From positions 56,950 through 120,949 of the forward strand of contig CAZAVY010000001.1 of NCBI GenBank assembly GCA_964488685.1: 64,000 bases of DNA. The letters run 5' to 3'. Below the pieces are notes generated by a model, which had not been told where the DNA came from, made no database searches, and saw only the letters and a program-made list of their open reading frames with translations. Origin of the DNA: GCA-001735895 sp964488685. Lineage in GTDB: Bacteria > Pseudomonadota > Gammaproteobacteria > GCA-001735895. The first letter of the stretch is position 1. Every line of letters starts with the position of its first letter. Below, one piece after another: positions 1 to 9,401 of the stretch. The translations under genes and the position numbers were made by a program.

Positions 1-254
1 ACGTTCCGATCCCCGATCTCCAGGCTGGTCGGTTCACCCTGGTATTTTTTATCCTGTGGCGCTTCGCCAATCGAAGCAAACTGATAGATTCGATTGTCGC
101 GACCAATTTTACAAGGGCCCATAATTACAATGTGAGGACCTATCACGGTTCCCGACCCAACCTCCACACCGGCCCCTATTACGGTGTACGGACCGATCTC
201 GACATCATCCGCTATGTGTGCACCGACATCGACTATAACCGTCTTATGTATCAT
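1..254 (-). CDS. lpxA: LpxA, UDP-N-acetylglucosamine acyltransferase (3' end cut by window edge)
   Basis: First committed acylation of lipid A synthesis: transfers a 3-hydroxyacyl chain from ACP to UDP-GlcNAc in the cytoplasm. Only the first 84 codons are inside the window. They read as a left-handed beta-helix hexapeptide protein with isoleucine/valine-rich repeats (IGPYTVIGAGVEVGSGTVIG) and the LpxA-type segment QFASIGEAPQDKKYQGE. The ATG lies at 254-252 and overlaps the fabZ TGA as ATGA, so the two are translationally coupled. It is the last visible gene of the lpxD-fabZ-lpxA run, the standard gammaproteobacterial order. The identity is secure; the C-terminal part cannot be judged. Confidence 0.93.
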   Translation of the reverse strand, partial: MIHKTVIVDVGAHIADDVEIGPYTVIGAGVEVGSGTVIGPHIVIMGPCKIGRDNRIYQFASIGEAPQDKKYQGEPTSLEIGDRN

Positions 255-694
255 TGACGACGATCCTGGGACGAACACATCATTTCAGCTTCGGCAACCA
301 CTTCGTCGTCTACCAGGGCTTCGCACTTATACATGCCGATACCGCGCATACTGCGTTTTAGAGCAATTTTGAGAATTAACTGGTCGCCTGGAACAACCTG
401 TCCTCTGAATCGGACTTTATCGATACCGACCAGCATATAGAGCTGGGACTTGTGCGCTTCACCCATTGCAGTAAATGCCAGTAGCCCGGTGGCCTGCGCC
501 ATCGCCTCCAGGATCAATACACCGGGCATGACCGGATGGCTGGAGAAATGGCCCTGGAAAAAAGGTTCGTTAATGGTGACGTTTTTAAGCGCCGTAAGGC
601 TTTCCCCCGGCATGTGCGCTACTACGCGATCAACGAGCAGAAAAGGGTAGCGATGAGGCAACAGTTCCATCACCTTGTTAATGTCAAATTCCAA
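251..694 (-). CDS. fabZ: FabZ, 3-hydroxyacyl-ACP dehydratase
   Basis: Dehydrates (3R)-hydroxyacyl-ACP in type II fatty acid elongation, competing with LpxA/LpxD for the same hydroxyacyl-ACP pool. The protein is 147 residues, normal for the family, with a single hot-dog fold. The N-terminal LLPHRYPFLLVDRV segment is typical of FabZ. The catalytic pair is visible as His49 in GHFSSHPVMPG and Glu63 in ILEAMAQ. It lies 35 nt after lpxD and overlaps lpxA by 4 nt, so acyl supply and lipid A acylation are co-expressed. Nothing is unusual. Confidence 0.97.
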   Translation of the reverse strand: MEFDINKVMELLPHRYPFLLVDRVVAHMPGESLTALKNVTINEPFFQGHFSSHPVMPGVLILEAMAQATGLLAFTAMGEAHKSQLYMLVGIDKVRFRGQVVPGDQLILKIALKRSMRGIGMYKCEALVDDEVVAEAEMMCSSQDRRQ

Positions 695-729
695 ATCAAA
701 ACCCCGGTCAGATTAATTAAAGTGTTAAA

Positions 730-1800
730 TCAACGCTTAATGCCCGAATTATCGAGCCTGGCTATCGTCTGCGTGAGCTTGGCCAGCGATCTATCTTGCT
801 TCGCTACCTTCTGCGCAAGTTTGTCCAGCGATTTATAGCGCGCGTTATTGCGATGCCAGAGTCTGTTTTCCAGTATCGGCGTACCGGATGAATAAACACC
901 GGCCTGTCGAATGTCTTTTGTTACCAGAGTCATGGCGGTTATGGTTACCTTGTCCGCCACCTTCAAATGACCCAGCACTACCGCCGCTCCGGAAATTTTA
1001 CAGTAGCATCCAATATTCGCGCTGCCGGCAATTCCAACACAGGCGGCAATCGCTGTGTGGGCGCCAATGCGCACATTGTGAGCAACCTGTATCTGATTAT
1101 CGAGCTTACAACCACGCTCGATCAGGGTGTTGTCAAGAGCCCCTCTGTCGACAGTCGTATTGGCACCAATTTCGACATCATCTTCGATTACGACACTGCC
1201 CAACTGAGGAATTTTGTGCCATTGCTGCTGATGCAGTGCAAGCCCGAAACCATCGGCTCCGATGACCACGCCAGAGTGTAAAATGCAGCGATCTCCAACA
1301 CTCACTGCATGCTCCAATACAACCCGACTGTGTAAATAACACTGTCGGCCGACAGTCGATGACCTGCCAATCACTGTACCTGCATCAATAGTGGTGTCGT
1401 CGCCGATCTCCACATCGTCATCAATGACCACCAGCGCACCAATTCTTACGCCGTTGCCAATGCGGGCGCTATGCGCTATTTGCGCCGAAGAATGAATGAT
1501 ACTTTCAGCCTGCGGACTCGACTCCAGCCCAAGCGCCCTGATTGCGCCTGCAAAACTGTATTGCGGATTATCCGATAACAACAGTGCCTTATCACCTACC
1601 TCTGCGGCAATCTCCGCCGGCAGGATAACCGCGCTACATTGACTGGATGAGATCTCGACCAGGTACTTTCGGTCTTGAACAAAACTCAGATCGCCGGCAA
1701 GCGCCGACTTTAACGATGCAACACCGTTGATATCCGTCTCGGAATCACCCCGGTACTGCAGTTGCAAGATCTCGGCCAGTTGCTTTAGTTTTAGGCTCAT
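730..1800 (-). CDS. lpxD: LpxD, UDP-3-O-(3-hydroxyacyl)glucosamine N-acyltransferase
   Basis: Third acylation step of lipid A synthesis, N-acylating UDP-3-O-acylglucosamine. The protein has 356 residues: an N-terminal uridine-binding domain (about 1-100, with GDLSFVQDRKYL), a long hexapeptide beta-helix (about 105-300), and a C-terminal helical tail (about 320-356) rich in Lys/Gln/Leu. The conserved QVAHNVRIG segment carries the expected catalytic histidine, and IAACVGIAGSANIG follows. It sits between skp and fabZ, as in most gammaproteobacteria. The ATG start gives the canonical N-terminus. Confidence 0.97.
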   Translation of the reverse strand: MSLKLKQLAEILQLQYRGDSETDINGVASLKSALAGDLSFVQDRKYLVEISSSQCSAVILPAEIAAEVGDKALLLSDNPQYSFAGAIRALGLESSPQAESIIHSSAQIAHSARIGNGVRIGALVVIDDDVEIGDDTTIDAGTVIGRSSTVGRQCYLHSRVVLEHAVSVGDRCILHSGVVIGADGFGLALHQQQWHKIPQLGSVVIEDDVEIGANTTVDRGALDNTLIERGCKLDNQIQVAHNVRIGAHTAIAACVGIAGSANIGCYCKISGAAVVLGHLKVADKVTITAMTLVTKDIRQAGVYSSGTPILENRLWHRNNARYKSLDKLAQKVAKQDRSLAKLTQTIARLDNSGIKR

Positions 1801-1852
1801 GATCTGTTACTGTCTTGTAAGTTAATGTATCGCTGGCAAGTGAGGGCGCTGG

Positions 1853-2386
1853 TTACTGTGCTTCTTCGCCCGAGTCCGACTGTCGTTTCAGCATTTCGAT
1901 TGTCTCCGCGGTAATATCGATACGATCAGAGACATAACTGACCCCTTCGGTCAGAATCAGGTCAAACTCACCGTCATCGCCCTGCTTTTTCACAACGTTG
2001 GAAATCACATGCTGTAATTCTCGAATCTCTTCATTGCGACGCAAATTCTGATCTTCGCGAAATTCCTGCTCGAGAAATTTTAACTGACTAACCTTTAGTC
2101 GGATTTCCCGTTCCAGTTTTCGGCGCAGGTTCAAATCCGACTTGCTATCCGAATTTAGCTGCTCCTCCAGCATGAGGATTTCCTGTCGCTTTGCTCTAAG
2201 CTGTGCTTCACGAGGTTCAAACTCGGCCTTGAGGCGCTCTTCTACCTTGCGTGCCTGCGGCGCTTCTTTCAACACTCGCGCGGTATTGACAAAGCCAATC
2301 TTGTAATCCGACTGCTGCGCCGATGCATTTTGAAATACCAACGCCAATAGCAGTATTAGAAATGAGCACTTAAATCTGTTCAACAT
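1853..2386 (-). CDS. skp: Skp/OmpH periplasmic chaperone
   Basis: Periplasmic chaperone that holds unfolded outer-membrane proteins between the Sec translocon and the BAM complex. The protein has 177 residues. A Sec signal peptide (Leu-rich core LILLLALVF, cleavage near NASA/Q) precedes the family start YKIGFVNTARVL. A long charged helical region rich in Glu, Arg and Lys (about 55-150) matches the Skp tentacles. It begins 5 nt after the bamA stop and precedes lpxD, the usual order. Family sequences vary widely, but position plus architecture make the call firm. Confidence 0.94.
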   Translation of the reverse strand: MLNRFKCSFLILLLALVFQNASAQQSDYKIGFVNTARVLKEAPQARKVEERLKAEFEPREAQLRAKRQEILMLEEQLNSDSKSDLNLRRKLEREIRLKVSQLKFLEQEFREDQNLRRNEEIRELQHVISNVVKKQGDDGEFDLILTEGVSYVSDRIDITAETIEMLKRQSDSGEEAQ

Positions 2387-2391
2387 AATCT

Positions 2392-4701
2392 CTAAAAGCT
2401 CGCGCCTAGCGCGAATTGAAATTCCTGGGTTTCATCGCCGGATTCATCGTTAAGTGGAAACGCATAGCTAAACTCGATGGGACCGATAAATGAAAACCAC
2501 TTGGCGGACAGCCCGACCGATTGCCGCAATTCATCTGTCTCGTAAGAGTCGACATCAGCGAACACACTTCCGAAGTCAAAGTATACCCCAACCCTGAATG
2601 TTTCTGAACTGCCCAGAGATTCGATCGGAAATATAACCTCTGCAGTTCCGATTACTTGAAGATTGCCACCGAAATTGTCGCCATTACTATCTACCGGGCC
2701 CAGGCTGTTAAACTCGTAGCCCCTGACGGAACGTACTCCGCCCGCGGTAAACTTCTCGAAAATCGGTAAATCAACCGAATCGCCGTAACTATCGCCGTAA
2801 CCGACCCTGCCTTTAAAATTTAAGGTGAAGGTTTTATTCAGGGCAAAAGCGGTTTGATGCCGATACCTGACTTTATAAAAATCGAGATCACCCGCTTGAA
2901 ACTCGAACCTGATGCTATTGAGAGATCCGGAATCCGCAAAAATTCTGCGATTACGGGTGTCCTTGGCGAGACCGATCGCAGCAAATACAGTGTCATACCT
3001 GCTACCATCAATTTCGGATTGCGGGGTCGTTTCATCAAACTCATCGCTGTTGTTGATGATGAAATCGAAAACCTCATCTGACGATGAACCGGTTGTTTCA
3101 AGATCATTACGCAATACACCAAGCTCCAGTCTGAGCGTATTGAACTCCGATAAGGGAATACCGTAGTCGACCGACACGCTAATGCGATCAATTAAAAAGT
3201 TACTGGTGTTGTTTTCCGACGAATCGGTTTCAGTGAAAACGAAGTTAAAACCACGGCTGACACCGTCCGGCGTGTAGTAGGGATTCTTATACTTAAACGC
3301 AAAACGTTGTGAAGCCGCGGAATTATCGAAAGTAAACTCGACGGCGTTACCGGTACCAAAAATATTGTCATGTGCAAAGCCAAGGTTCAGAAGCGCTCCC
3401 TGTACCTGGGAAAAACCAAGGCCAACCTGAAGATTTCCAGAAAACCTTTCGCTCACTTCGATATTGATATCCACCTGGTCATCGGTATCGGCTACCTTTT
3501 GTAAATTGAATTTTACTGAACCAAGATAATTCAATCGTTGCAGCCGCACCTTCGAACGGTCAACCTTTGAACGCCGATACATTTCTCCTTCAAACTGTCG
3601 CATCTCCCGGCGCAGGACTAAATCCTTGGTTTTTTCATTCCCGCTAAAGTTAATATATCGAACCCGAACTTTTTTGCCTGGAACGACAAGAAACTGTAAT
3701 GCCACGGTGTTATTTTCTACATCGAGGTCGGTTTTTATCCTGATGTCGGCAAACGCATATCCATCCTCCCCGAGGCGTTTTTGCATTGCGCTGATGACGC
3801 TGTTTATTTTTTTACGGGAAAAAACTTCTCCCTCGCGAAAATTGATCAGGGCCCGCATCTCCACCGCATCGACTACCATTTCACCCGCCATCTTGATTTG
3901 ATTGACGGTAAATTGACTACCCTCGCGAATATTAACGGTGATACTGATGTCTTTTCGATCCGGGCTTATGGTTACTTGCTGCGAACTCACCTCGAACTGA
4001 ATATAACCCCGATCGAGATAGAACGACTTTAACGCTTCCAGGTCGGCCGTAAGTTTAGAGCTGGAGTATCCGTCATCGGCAAACCAGCCGGCACTGCTTG
4101 GTTCAAGCTCGAACAAATCAAGTAAATCCTCGTCGTCGAAACCTTGATTACCGGTGATATTGATGGATTTTATGGTCGCCGATATACCTTCAGAAATAGT
4201 AATGTCGATTGCAATTCGGTTTTCATCCAATCTACGCCAATCGGCATCGATACGGGCTGCATACTTCCCCTGCGAGTAATAGACCTGCTGCAACTCCAGC
4301 TCAAGTTTTTTCAGTTTGTTTTCATCGAATATCCGGCCTTTAGACATATTGACCTGATCCAGTGCCTGCTCCAGGGATTCATCTTCGATATCTTTGTTAC
4401 CTTCAAAGTTTACTTCAGCAATCGAGGGCCGCTCCACCACTTTGATGATTAGCACATTTCCTCTCCGCAGCAATTCGATGTCGTCAAAAAAGCCGGTGGA
4501 GTAAAGCTCGCGAATAAGCTCAGGTGTACGTTCGGTATCGAGCGATTCGCCGACGTTAATGGGGAGGTAACTGAATACGGTACCGATGGTTATCTTCTTG
4601 ATACCGACAACTTCGATATTTTCTACGATAAAGCTATCGGCATTCACCCCACAGGGCATCGACAACAGTACCAGGGCACTGATCCAGGCAGAAATTCGCA
4701 A
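2392..4701 (-). CDS. bamA: BamA, outer-membrane protein assembly factor
   Basis: Central barrel of the BAM complex, which inserts beta-barrel proteins into the outer membrane. The protein has 769 residues: a signal peptide (cleaved near VNA/DSF), five POTRA domains over about residues 24-420, then a 16-strand barrel. Diagnostic features are the VRGY motif of barrel loop 6 (in GVRSVRGYEFNSLGP) and a C-terminal phenylalanine (ALGASF). It lies 2 nt after rseP and 5 nt before skp, so envelope protease, chaperone and insertase are co-transcribed. Length and motifs are normal. Confidence 0.97.
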   Translation of the reverse strand: MRISAWISALVLLSMPCGVNADSFIVENIEVVGIKKITIGTVFSYLPINVGESLDTERTPELIRELYSTGFFDDIELLRRGNVLIIKVVERPSIAEVNFEGNKDIEDESLEQALDQVNMSKGRIFDENKLKKLELELQQVYYSQGKYAARIDADWRRLDENRIAIDITISEGISATIKSINITGNQGFDDEDLLDLFELEPSSAGWFADDGYSSSKLTADLEALKSFYLDRGYIQFEVSSQQVTISPDRKDISITVNIREGSQFTVNQIKMAGEMVVDAVEMRALINFREGEVFSRKKINSVISAMQKRLGEDGYAFADIRIKTDLDVENNTVALQFLVVPGKKVRVRYINFSGNEKTKDLVLRREMRQFEGEMYRRSKVDRSKVRLQRLNYLGSVKFNLQKVADTDDQVDINIEVSERFSGNLQVGLGFSQVQGALLNLGFAHDNIFGTGNAVEFTFDNSAASQRFAFKYKNPYYTPDGVSRGFNFVFTETDSSENNTSNFLIDRISVSVDYGIPLSEFNTLRLELGVLRNDLETTGSSSDEVFDFIINNSDEFDETTPQSEIDGSRYDTVFAAIGLAKDTRNRRIFADSGSLNSIRFEFQAGDLDFYKVRYRHQTAFALNKTFTLNFKGRVGYGDSYGDSVDLPIFEKFTAGGVRSVRGYEFNSLGPVDSNGDNFGGNLQVIGTAEVIFPIESLGSSETFRVGVYFDFGSVFADVDSYETDELRQSVGLSAKWFSFIGPIEFSYAFPLNDESGDETQEFQFALGASF

Positions 4702-4703
4702 AC

Positions 4704-6083
4704 TTATTCTACCAGGCGCAATAAATCATTATAAATGGCGATCGACATCAGGCAAAACAGCAACAGGATGCCAATTTTCTGCCCAATAATTTCGGTTGCT
4801 TCCGATACCGGGCTGCCCTTGAATATTTCAACCAAATAGTAAAACAGATGTCCGCCATCCAGCATCGGTACCGGGAGCAGGTTTAAAACACCAAGACTAA
4901 TACTGATAATAGCGAGGAATCCAAGAAATTGCTCCAAGCCGATGCGGGCGGAAATCCCTGCGTAGTGGGCAATCGTAATCGGACCACTTAAATTTTTGAC
5001 GCTGGCCTCACCCGTGACCAGCTTACCCAATACCCGCAGTGTGATCCAGGTCATGCGCCAGGTTTTATCCAGGGCTTGCACCATTCCATCGAGTGGTCCG
5101 TAACGTTCTACTACCATCATTTCACGCCGGATAGATTCGGGAATTTCGATTCGATTTCGGACCCCGATGTAGCCGAAAGTTTCGCCTGCCTCGGTGCGAC
5201 TGCGCGGAATCAATGTCAGGTCAACCGCATCTCCATCACGCAAAACTCTTAATTCCATCACCGTCTCAGGGTTACCGCGAATACGACTCACCCATTGCCG
5301 TGCACTGACAATATCAATTCCACCCAGTGATAATATATTGTCTCCAGCCAGTAAACCCGCCTGCTGAGCTGCACCGCCAGGTAAAACTTCGGCGATGATT
5401 GGCGGTAACTCAGGCCTCCATGCGGATAAGCCAAGGTCTCGCATCAAATCAATTTGATCTTTTTTTAACAATGCCAGTTCCCGTATATCGATAGCCCTGT
5501 CGTGAATTTGAAAATCCGGACCTTGCACCTGCAAAATGATTTGATCGGCACTAACCGATTCTTCCAGCATGGCGAATCGGGCCCGTTCCCAGCTCACGGT
5601 TTCCACCCCGTTCACCGCAAGTATAAGGTCGCCTCGCTTAACCCCGGCTGTATAGGCCGGGCCGGGATTGGCGATTTCCCCGATTACAGGTTTGACACCG
5701 TTTATCCCGGCAATAAAAATCAGGTAATAGGCCAGTATCGCAAACAGAAAGTTGAATGCCGGTCCCGCCGCCACGATAGCAATACGACGCCATACCGATT
5801 TTCTGTTAAAAGCGCGATCCAGTTCATGGGTATCAACCTCGCCTTCACGTTCGTCGAGCATTTTGACGTATCCGCCGAAGGGAATTGCGGCAATCACGTA
5901 TTCGGTCTGATCCGGGCCCGATTGCCTGGTCCACAAAGGTTTGCCAAAACCAACCGAAAATCGCAACACCTTGACTCCGAGCTTACGGGCAACCCAGAAA
6001 TGACCGAATTCATGCACCGTGACCAGAACACCGATAGCGACAATGAAGGCGAGAATACTGTAAACAATACCCAGAAAGTCCAT
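4704..6083 (-). CDS. rseP: RseP, site-2 zinc metalloprotease (sigma-E activating)
   Basis: Intramembrane protease that cuts anti-sigma factor RseA after its first cleavage, releasing sigma-E; it also clears signal peptides. The protein has 459 residues. The HEFGH zinc motif is at residues 24-28 in the first membrane helix. Two PDZ domains lie in the middle (about 115-290), and the second active-site motif NLLPVPMLDGGHLF is in a late membrane helix. Its substrate RseA and sigma-E are encoded in this window at 43011-44275, so both halves of the pathway are present. It sits 5 nt after dxr and 2 nt before bamA. Confidence 0.96.
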   Translation of the reverse strand: MDFLGIVYSILAFIVAIGVLVTVHEFGHFWVARKLGVKVLRFSVGFGKPLWTRQSGPDQTEYVIAAIPFGGYVKMLDEREGEVDTHELDRAFNRKSVWRRIAIVAAGPAFNFLFAILAYYLIFIAGINGVKPVIGEIANPGPAYTAGVKRGDLILAVNGVETVSWERARFAMLEESVSADQIILQVQGPDFQIHDRAIDIRELALLKKDQIDLMRDLGLSAWRPELPPIIAEVLPGGAAQQAGLLAGDNILSLGGIDIVSARQWVSRIRGNPETVMELRVLRDGDAVDLTLIPRSRTEAGETFGYIGVRNRIEIPESIRREMMVVERYGPLDGMVQALDKTWRMTWITLRVLGKLVTGEASVKNLSGPITIAHYAGISARIGLEQFLGFLAIISISLGVLNLLPVPMLDGGHLFYYLVEIFKGSPVSEATEIIGQKIGILLLFCLMSIAIYNDLLRLVE

Positions 6084-6088
6084 CGTAT

Positions 6089-7264
6089 TCAGACCTTTTC
6101 CTGAACCAGTTGGTACGCTAAATGACGCGCGTTGGAATCCGCCTGCAGGATAGCTTCCAGTTCATCGGCAGGGCCCGGACTTGTTTTTTCCATTACTTTG
6201 ACAATCAATTTGGGAATCTCGGTAAATTTAATTTGTTTTTGTAAAAACTTCTCAACTGCAATTTCGTTGGCCGCATTCAATACTGCCATACTGTTTCCAC
6301 CCTGTTGCCAGGCCTCGCGCGCCAATGCCAGGCAGGGATAGCGTGTTTCGTCTGCCAGTGTGAAGTCTAATTGACCAACCTGCAACAAATTCAATGCTTC
6401 TACGCCACTTTCGATTCGACTCGGCCAGGCCAGGGCATTGGCAATCGGTATGCGCATATCAGGATTCCCCATTTGCGCGATCACTGACCCATCGATATAT
6501 GAAACCATGGAATGCACGATACTTTGCCGATGCAGCAAAATCTCAACATCGGCGTGATCAACCGCAAACAACCAGCAGGCTTCGATCATTTCCAGCCCCT
6601 TGTTCATCATGGTCGCGGAGTCGACTGAAATTTTTGGCCCCATATCCCAGTTAGGGTGGTCGCAGGCCTGTTGCGGGGTTACGTCATCAAGGGATCCAGC
6701 ATCAAAATCCCGAAACGGACCGCCAGAACCGGTCAGAATTACCTTGCTTATGCCTCTGCCAGCAACACCCTGGTGAATGGTTCCCACGGGAAGGCATTGA
6801 AAGATTGCGTTGTGTTCGCTGTCAACCGGTAACAGTTCGGCGCCATGCCGTTTAACTTCTTTCATGAACAAGGCACCGGCCATAACCAGTGATTCCTTGT
6901 TGGCCAGCAGAATGCGCTTACCCGCACCAACTGCGGCCAGGCATGGGAGCAACCCAACCGCACCAACGATGGCGGCAACCACCACATCGACTTCATCGGC
7001 TGCAGCGACTTCGACCAACCCAGACTCGCCTGCCAGAACCTCGGTTGGTAAATCGACAATCGCATCTTGCAGCAACTGCGCAGCATCCTCATCACGCATT
7101 ACCACGAAACGAGGCTCGAACCGTCGGCATAACTGTTGCATTTTCTGATGGTTGTTATTCGCGGTTAACGCATACAACGAGTATCGATCAGTATGTCGCG
7201 CAACGATGTCAAGGGTGGATTGGCCAATCGACCCTGTTGCACCGAGGATGGTTATCCGTTTCAA
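6089..7264 (-). CDS. dxr: Dxr, 1-deoxy-D-xylulose 5-phosphate reductoisomerase
   Basis: Makes 2-C-methyl-D-erythritol 4-phosphate in the MEP isoprenoid pathway, upstream of the undecaprenyl carrier made by UppS two genes earlier. The protein has 391 residues with an N-terminal NADPH site GATGSIGQSTLDI, the metal/substrate segment PVDSEHNAIFQCL, and the conserved GSGGPFR and SVDSATMMNKGLE stretches. The start is a TTG at 7264-7262 overlapping the cdsA stop as TTGA; no ATG would preserve the nucleotide-binding N-terminus. Non-ATG initiation with coupling to cdsA probably tunes its expression. Confidence 0.96.
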   Translation of the reverse strand: MKRITILGATGSIGQSTLDIVARHTDRYSLYALTANNNHQKMQQLCRRFEPRFVVMRDEDAAQLLQDAIVDLPTEVLAGESGLVEVAAADEVDVVVAAIVGAVGLLPCLAAVGAGKRILLANKESLVMAGALFMKEVKRHGAELLPVDSEHNAIFQCLPVGTIHQGVAGRGISKVILTGSGGPFRDFDAGSLDDVTPQQACDHPNWDMGPKISVDSATMMNKGLEMIEACWLFAVDHADVEILLHRQSIVHSMVSYIDGSVIAQMGNPDMRIPIANALAWPSRIESGVEALNLLQVGQLDFTLADETRYPCLALAREAWQQGGNSMAVLNAANEIAVEKFLQKQIKFTEIPKLIVKVMEKTSPGPADELEAILQADSNARHLAYQLVQEKV

Positions 7265-8079
7265 ATCGAACCTGCCAACAGGATTCCAGCGACAAACACC
7301 GGCGATGCCGCGATTATGCTATCAATACGATCCAGTATTCCACCATGTCCCGGGAGTAAGTTGCCACTGTCTTTAACGCCGGCTTCCCGTTTCAGGATGC
7401 TTTCAAACAAATCTCCAACCACTGACATAAGTGAGGTGACGATGCCGATCAACAGAAACTGCAGCCATCCCAGGCCCCAGCCAGAACTGACCTGGTAGAT
7501 TAGTAAGATCCAGACGAAGCTGGCAACCAGACCACCACCCAACCCTTCCCAGGTTTTACCCGGGCTGATTGCCGGCGCGAGCGTGTGCTTTCCGAATTTA
7601 CGCCCGCTGAAATAGGCTCCTATGTCGGCCACCCACACCAGGCTAAACAGGTATAGCAACATTTCCGCCCCATAAACCTGGTGCAGATAAACCAGCCCAT
7701 GTACGCAAATCCACAACAAATCCAGTCCCAATCCAAGCACTAGAACCCGGGCCAGTAACGACCAATTACCGCTATGACGGTAACCGAATAAAGCACATGC
7801 GATCAGCATCCATAGCACCAACCCTGCCAGGGATTGCCAGAAAATGAGGATCGGCTCGGCGACTGAAAGTGACCACCAGAACAGTAGCGCGAACAAGGCC
7901 GAGGCGATGACGGTGGGCAGGCCCGCCGAATTCAGGGTTAGGGTCAATAATTCCCGTGTCGAAGCAAACAGAACCCCGGCAAACAAAATTCGAGTCCAGA
8001 GCGGGTCAGGCATCAGGATGGTACCTACCAGCACAACTGCCAGAACAATCGCAGTAATGACACGCTGCTTCAGCATCAC
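7261..8079 (-). CDS. cdsA: CdsA, phosphatidate cytidylyltransferase
   Basis: Integral membrane enzyme making CDP-diacylglycerol from phosphatidate and CTP, the precursor of all phospholipids. The protein has 272 residues with about eight hydrophobic segments. The family signature is complete near the C-terminus: SILKREAGVKDSGNLLPGHG followed by GILDRIDS. The conserved SPGKTWEG lies before it. The start is GTG at 8079 or ATG at 8076; the GTG overlaps the uppS stop. It is coupled to uppS upstream and dxr downstream. Confidence 0.96.
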   Translation of the reverse strand: MMLKQRVITAIVLAVVLVGTILMPDPLWTRILFAGVLFASTRELLTLTLNSAGLPTVIASALFALLFWWSLSVAEPILIFWQSLAGLVLWMLIACALFGYRHSGNWSLLARVLVLGLGLDLLWICVHGLVYLHQVYGAEMLLYLFSLVWVADIGAYFSGRKFGKHTLAPAISPGKTWEGLGGGLVASFVWILLIYQVSSGWGLGWLQFLLIGIVTSLMSVVGDLFESILKREAGVKDSGNLLPGHGGILDRIDSIIAASPVFVAGILLAGSI

Positions 8080-8822
8080 TGGCCTATTATCTCCTCGACC
8101 TGTTCGCCCGTCTTGCCATAGCGACGTTGCCGCCGAGAATACTCGTCCAGGGCCCCCTGCATATCATCCTGGGAGAATTCAGGCCATAATTTGTCGCAAA
8201 AATAAATCTCGGCGTAGGCCAACTGCCAAAGTAAAAAATTACTTATGCGCTGTTCACCGCCAGTGCGAATAAACAAATCCGGGTCAGCGCCGTCCCCAAG
8301 CGACAATTCGTGTCGGAAAACGGTTTCATCGATAGCGGTCGGAGACAGTTCTCCACCCTGTACCTGCCGAGCCAGGGCCCTAGCCGCATTGACAATATCC
8401 CACTGACCCCCGTAATTCGCGGCAACATTTAACATCATAATACTGTTGCCACGAGTCCTGGTTTCAGCTTCGTTGATCTGCTGCTGCAGACTTTCAGAAA
8501 ATGAATTTCGGTTGCCGATAAATCGAATGCGAATACCTTTGTCATGCAATTCGCTGGTGTACTTTTTTAACGATTGCAAAAACAACTCCATCAGGCTGCT
8601 CACCTCTTCGTCGGGCCGATTCCAGTTTTCACTGCTGAATGCAAACAGGGTAAGCTGTTTGATTCCAGCACTTGCAAAAAACTCGACCGCCCGCCGGGTC
8701 GTTTCAACGCCTTTACGATGGCCGTAGCTGCGCGGCATCACCCTTTTTTTTGCCCAGCGCCCGTTGCCATCCATAATGATACAAACGTGGCCGGGAATCG
8801 ACGCATGAGATTTCGAAGTCAT
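8076..8822 (-). CDS. uppS: UppS, undecaprenyl diphosphate synthase
   Basis: cis-Prenyltransferase that builds the C55 lipid carrier for peptidoglycan and O-antigen from IPP and FPP. The protein has 248 residues. The N-terminal CIIMDGNGRWAKKR holds the catalytic Asp and phosphate-binding Arg. The later FIRTGGEQRISNFLLWQLAY and TELWPEF-like (KLWPEFS) segments are the C-terminal family motifs. ATG at 8822 gives the standard N-terminus. It sits 21 nt after frr and overlaps cdsA. Confidence 0.97.
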   Translation of the reverse strand: MTSKSHASIPGHVCIIMDGNGRWAKKRVMPRSYGHRKGVETTRRAVEFFASAGIKQLTLFAFSSENWNRPDEEVSSLMELFLQSLKKYTSELHDKGIRIRFIGNRNSFSESLQQQINEAETRTRGNSIMMLNVAANYGGQWDIVNAARALARQVQGGELSPTAIDETVFRHELSLGDGADPDLFIRTGGEQRISNFLLWQLAYAEIYFCDKLWPEFSQDDMQGALDEYSRRQRRYGKTGEQVEEIIGQ

Positions 8823-8843
8823 GTTCCCGTATCGATACCGAAG

Positions 8844-9401
8844 TCAAATCTCCATCAAATCCTTTTCTTTGGTTTGCAACAGGGCTTCGATCTCGTCAGT
8901 AGACTGATTGGTCACCTGCTGCACCAGATCCTGCCCGCGATGTTCCTCGTCCTCGGATAGCTCCTTTTCCCGGGTCAGTGCTTTTAAATCGTTGTTGCCA
9001 TCACGACGGATGTTTCTAACGGCTACACGCGCATTCTCGGCCAGCTCCCGCACTACTTTGACCAGTTCCTTGCGCCGCTCTTCGGTTAGTGGCGGCATCG
9101 CAACCCGAATTACGGTGCCTGCGGTAGACGGGTTTAAGCCAAGATCCGAAGACATGATCGCCTTTTCAATAATTTGGACCATGCTCTTATCCCAGGGAGC
9201 TACCGCCAGGGTGCGCGCATCTTCGACGGTAATGTTCGCCGCCTGGCCTATGGGAACTTCGCTGCCATAGAAATCGACCACAATATGATTGAGCAAACTC
9301 GGATGCGCCCGCCCGGTTCTTATCTTGCTGAGTTCGGCCTTGAAGGCTTCGATACTCTTACTCATTCGATTGCGTAAATCTCGCTTGATATCTTCTATCA
9401 T
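8844..9401 (-). CDS. frr: Frr, ribosome recycling factor
   Basis: Together with EF-G splits the post-termination ribosome. The protein has 185 residues, exactly the family length, with the tRNA-mimic three-helix/beta layout. Recognisable segments are the KIRTGRAHPSLLNHIVVDFYG start, PWDKSMVQIIEKAI, and the C-terminal NIRRDGNNDLK. The ATG overlaps the pyrH stop (ATGA), so it is translationally coupled. Confidence 0.97.
   Translation of the reverse strand: MIEDIKRDLRNRMSKSIEAFKAELSKIRTGRAHPSLLNHIVVDFYGSEVPIGQAANITVEDARTLAVAPWDKSMVQIIEKAIMSSDLGLNPSTAGTVIRVAMPPLTEERRKELVKVVRELAENARVAVRNIRRDGNNDLKALTREKELSEDEEHRGQDLVQQVTNQSTDEIEALLQTKEKDLMEI

Noticed and set aside
5502..6104. 200-codon plus-strand frame opposite rseP
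   Set aside because: Covers the conserved HEFGH region of rseP in reverse; no independent coding evidence.
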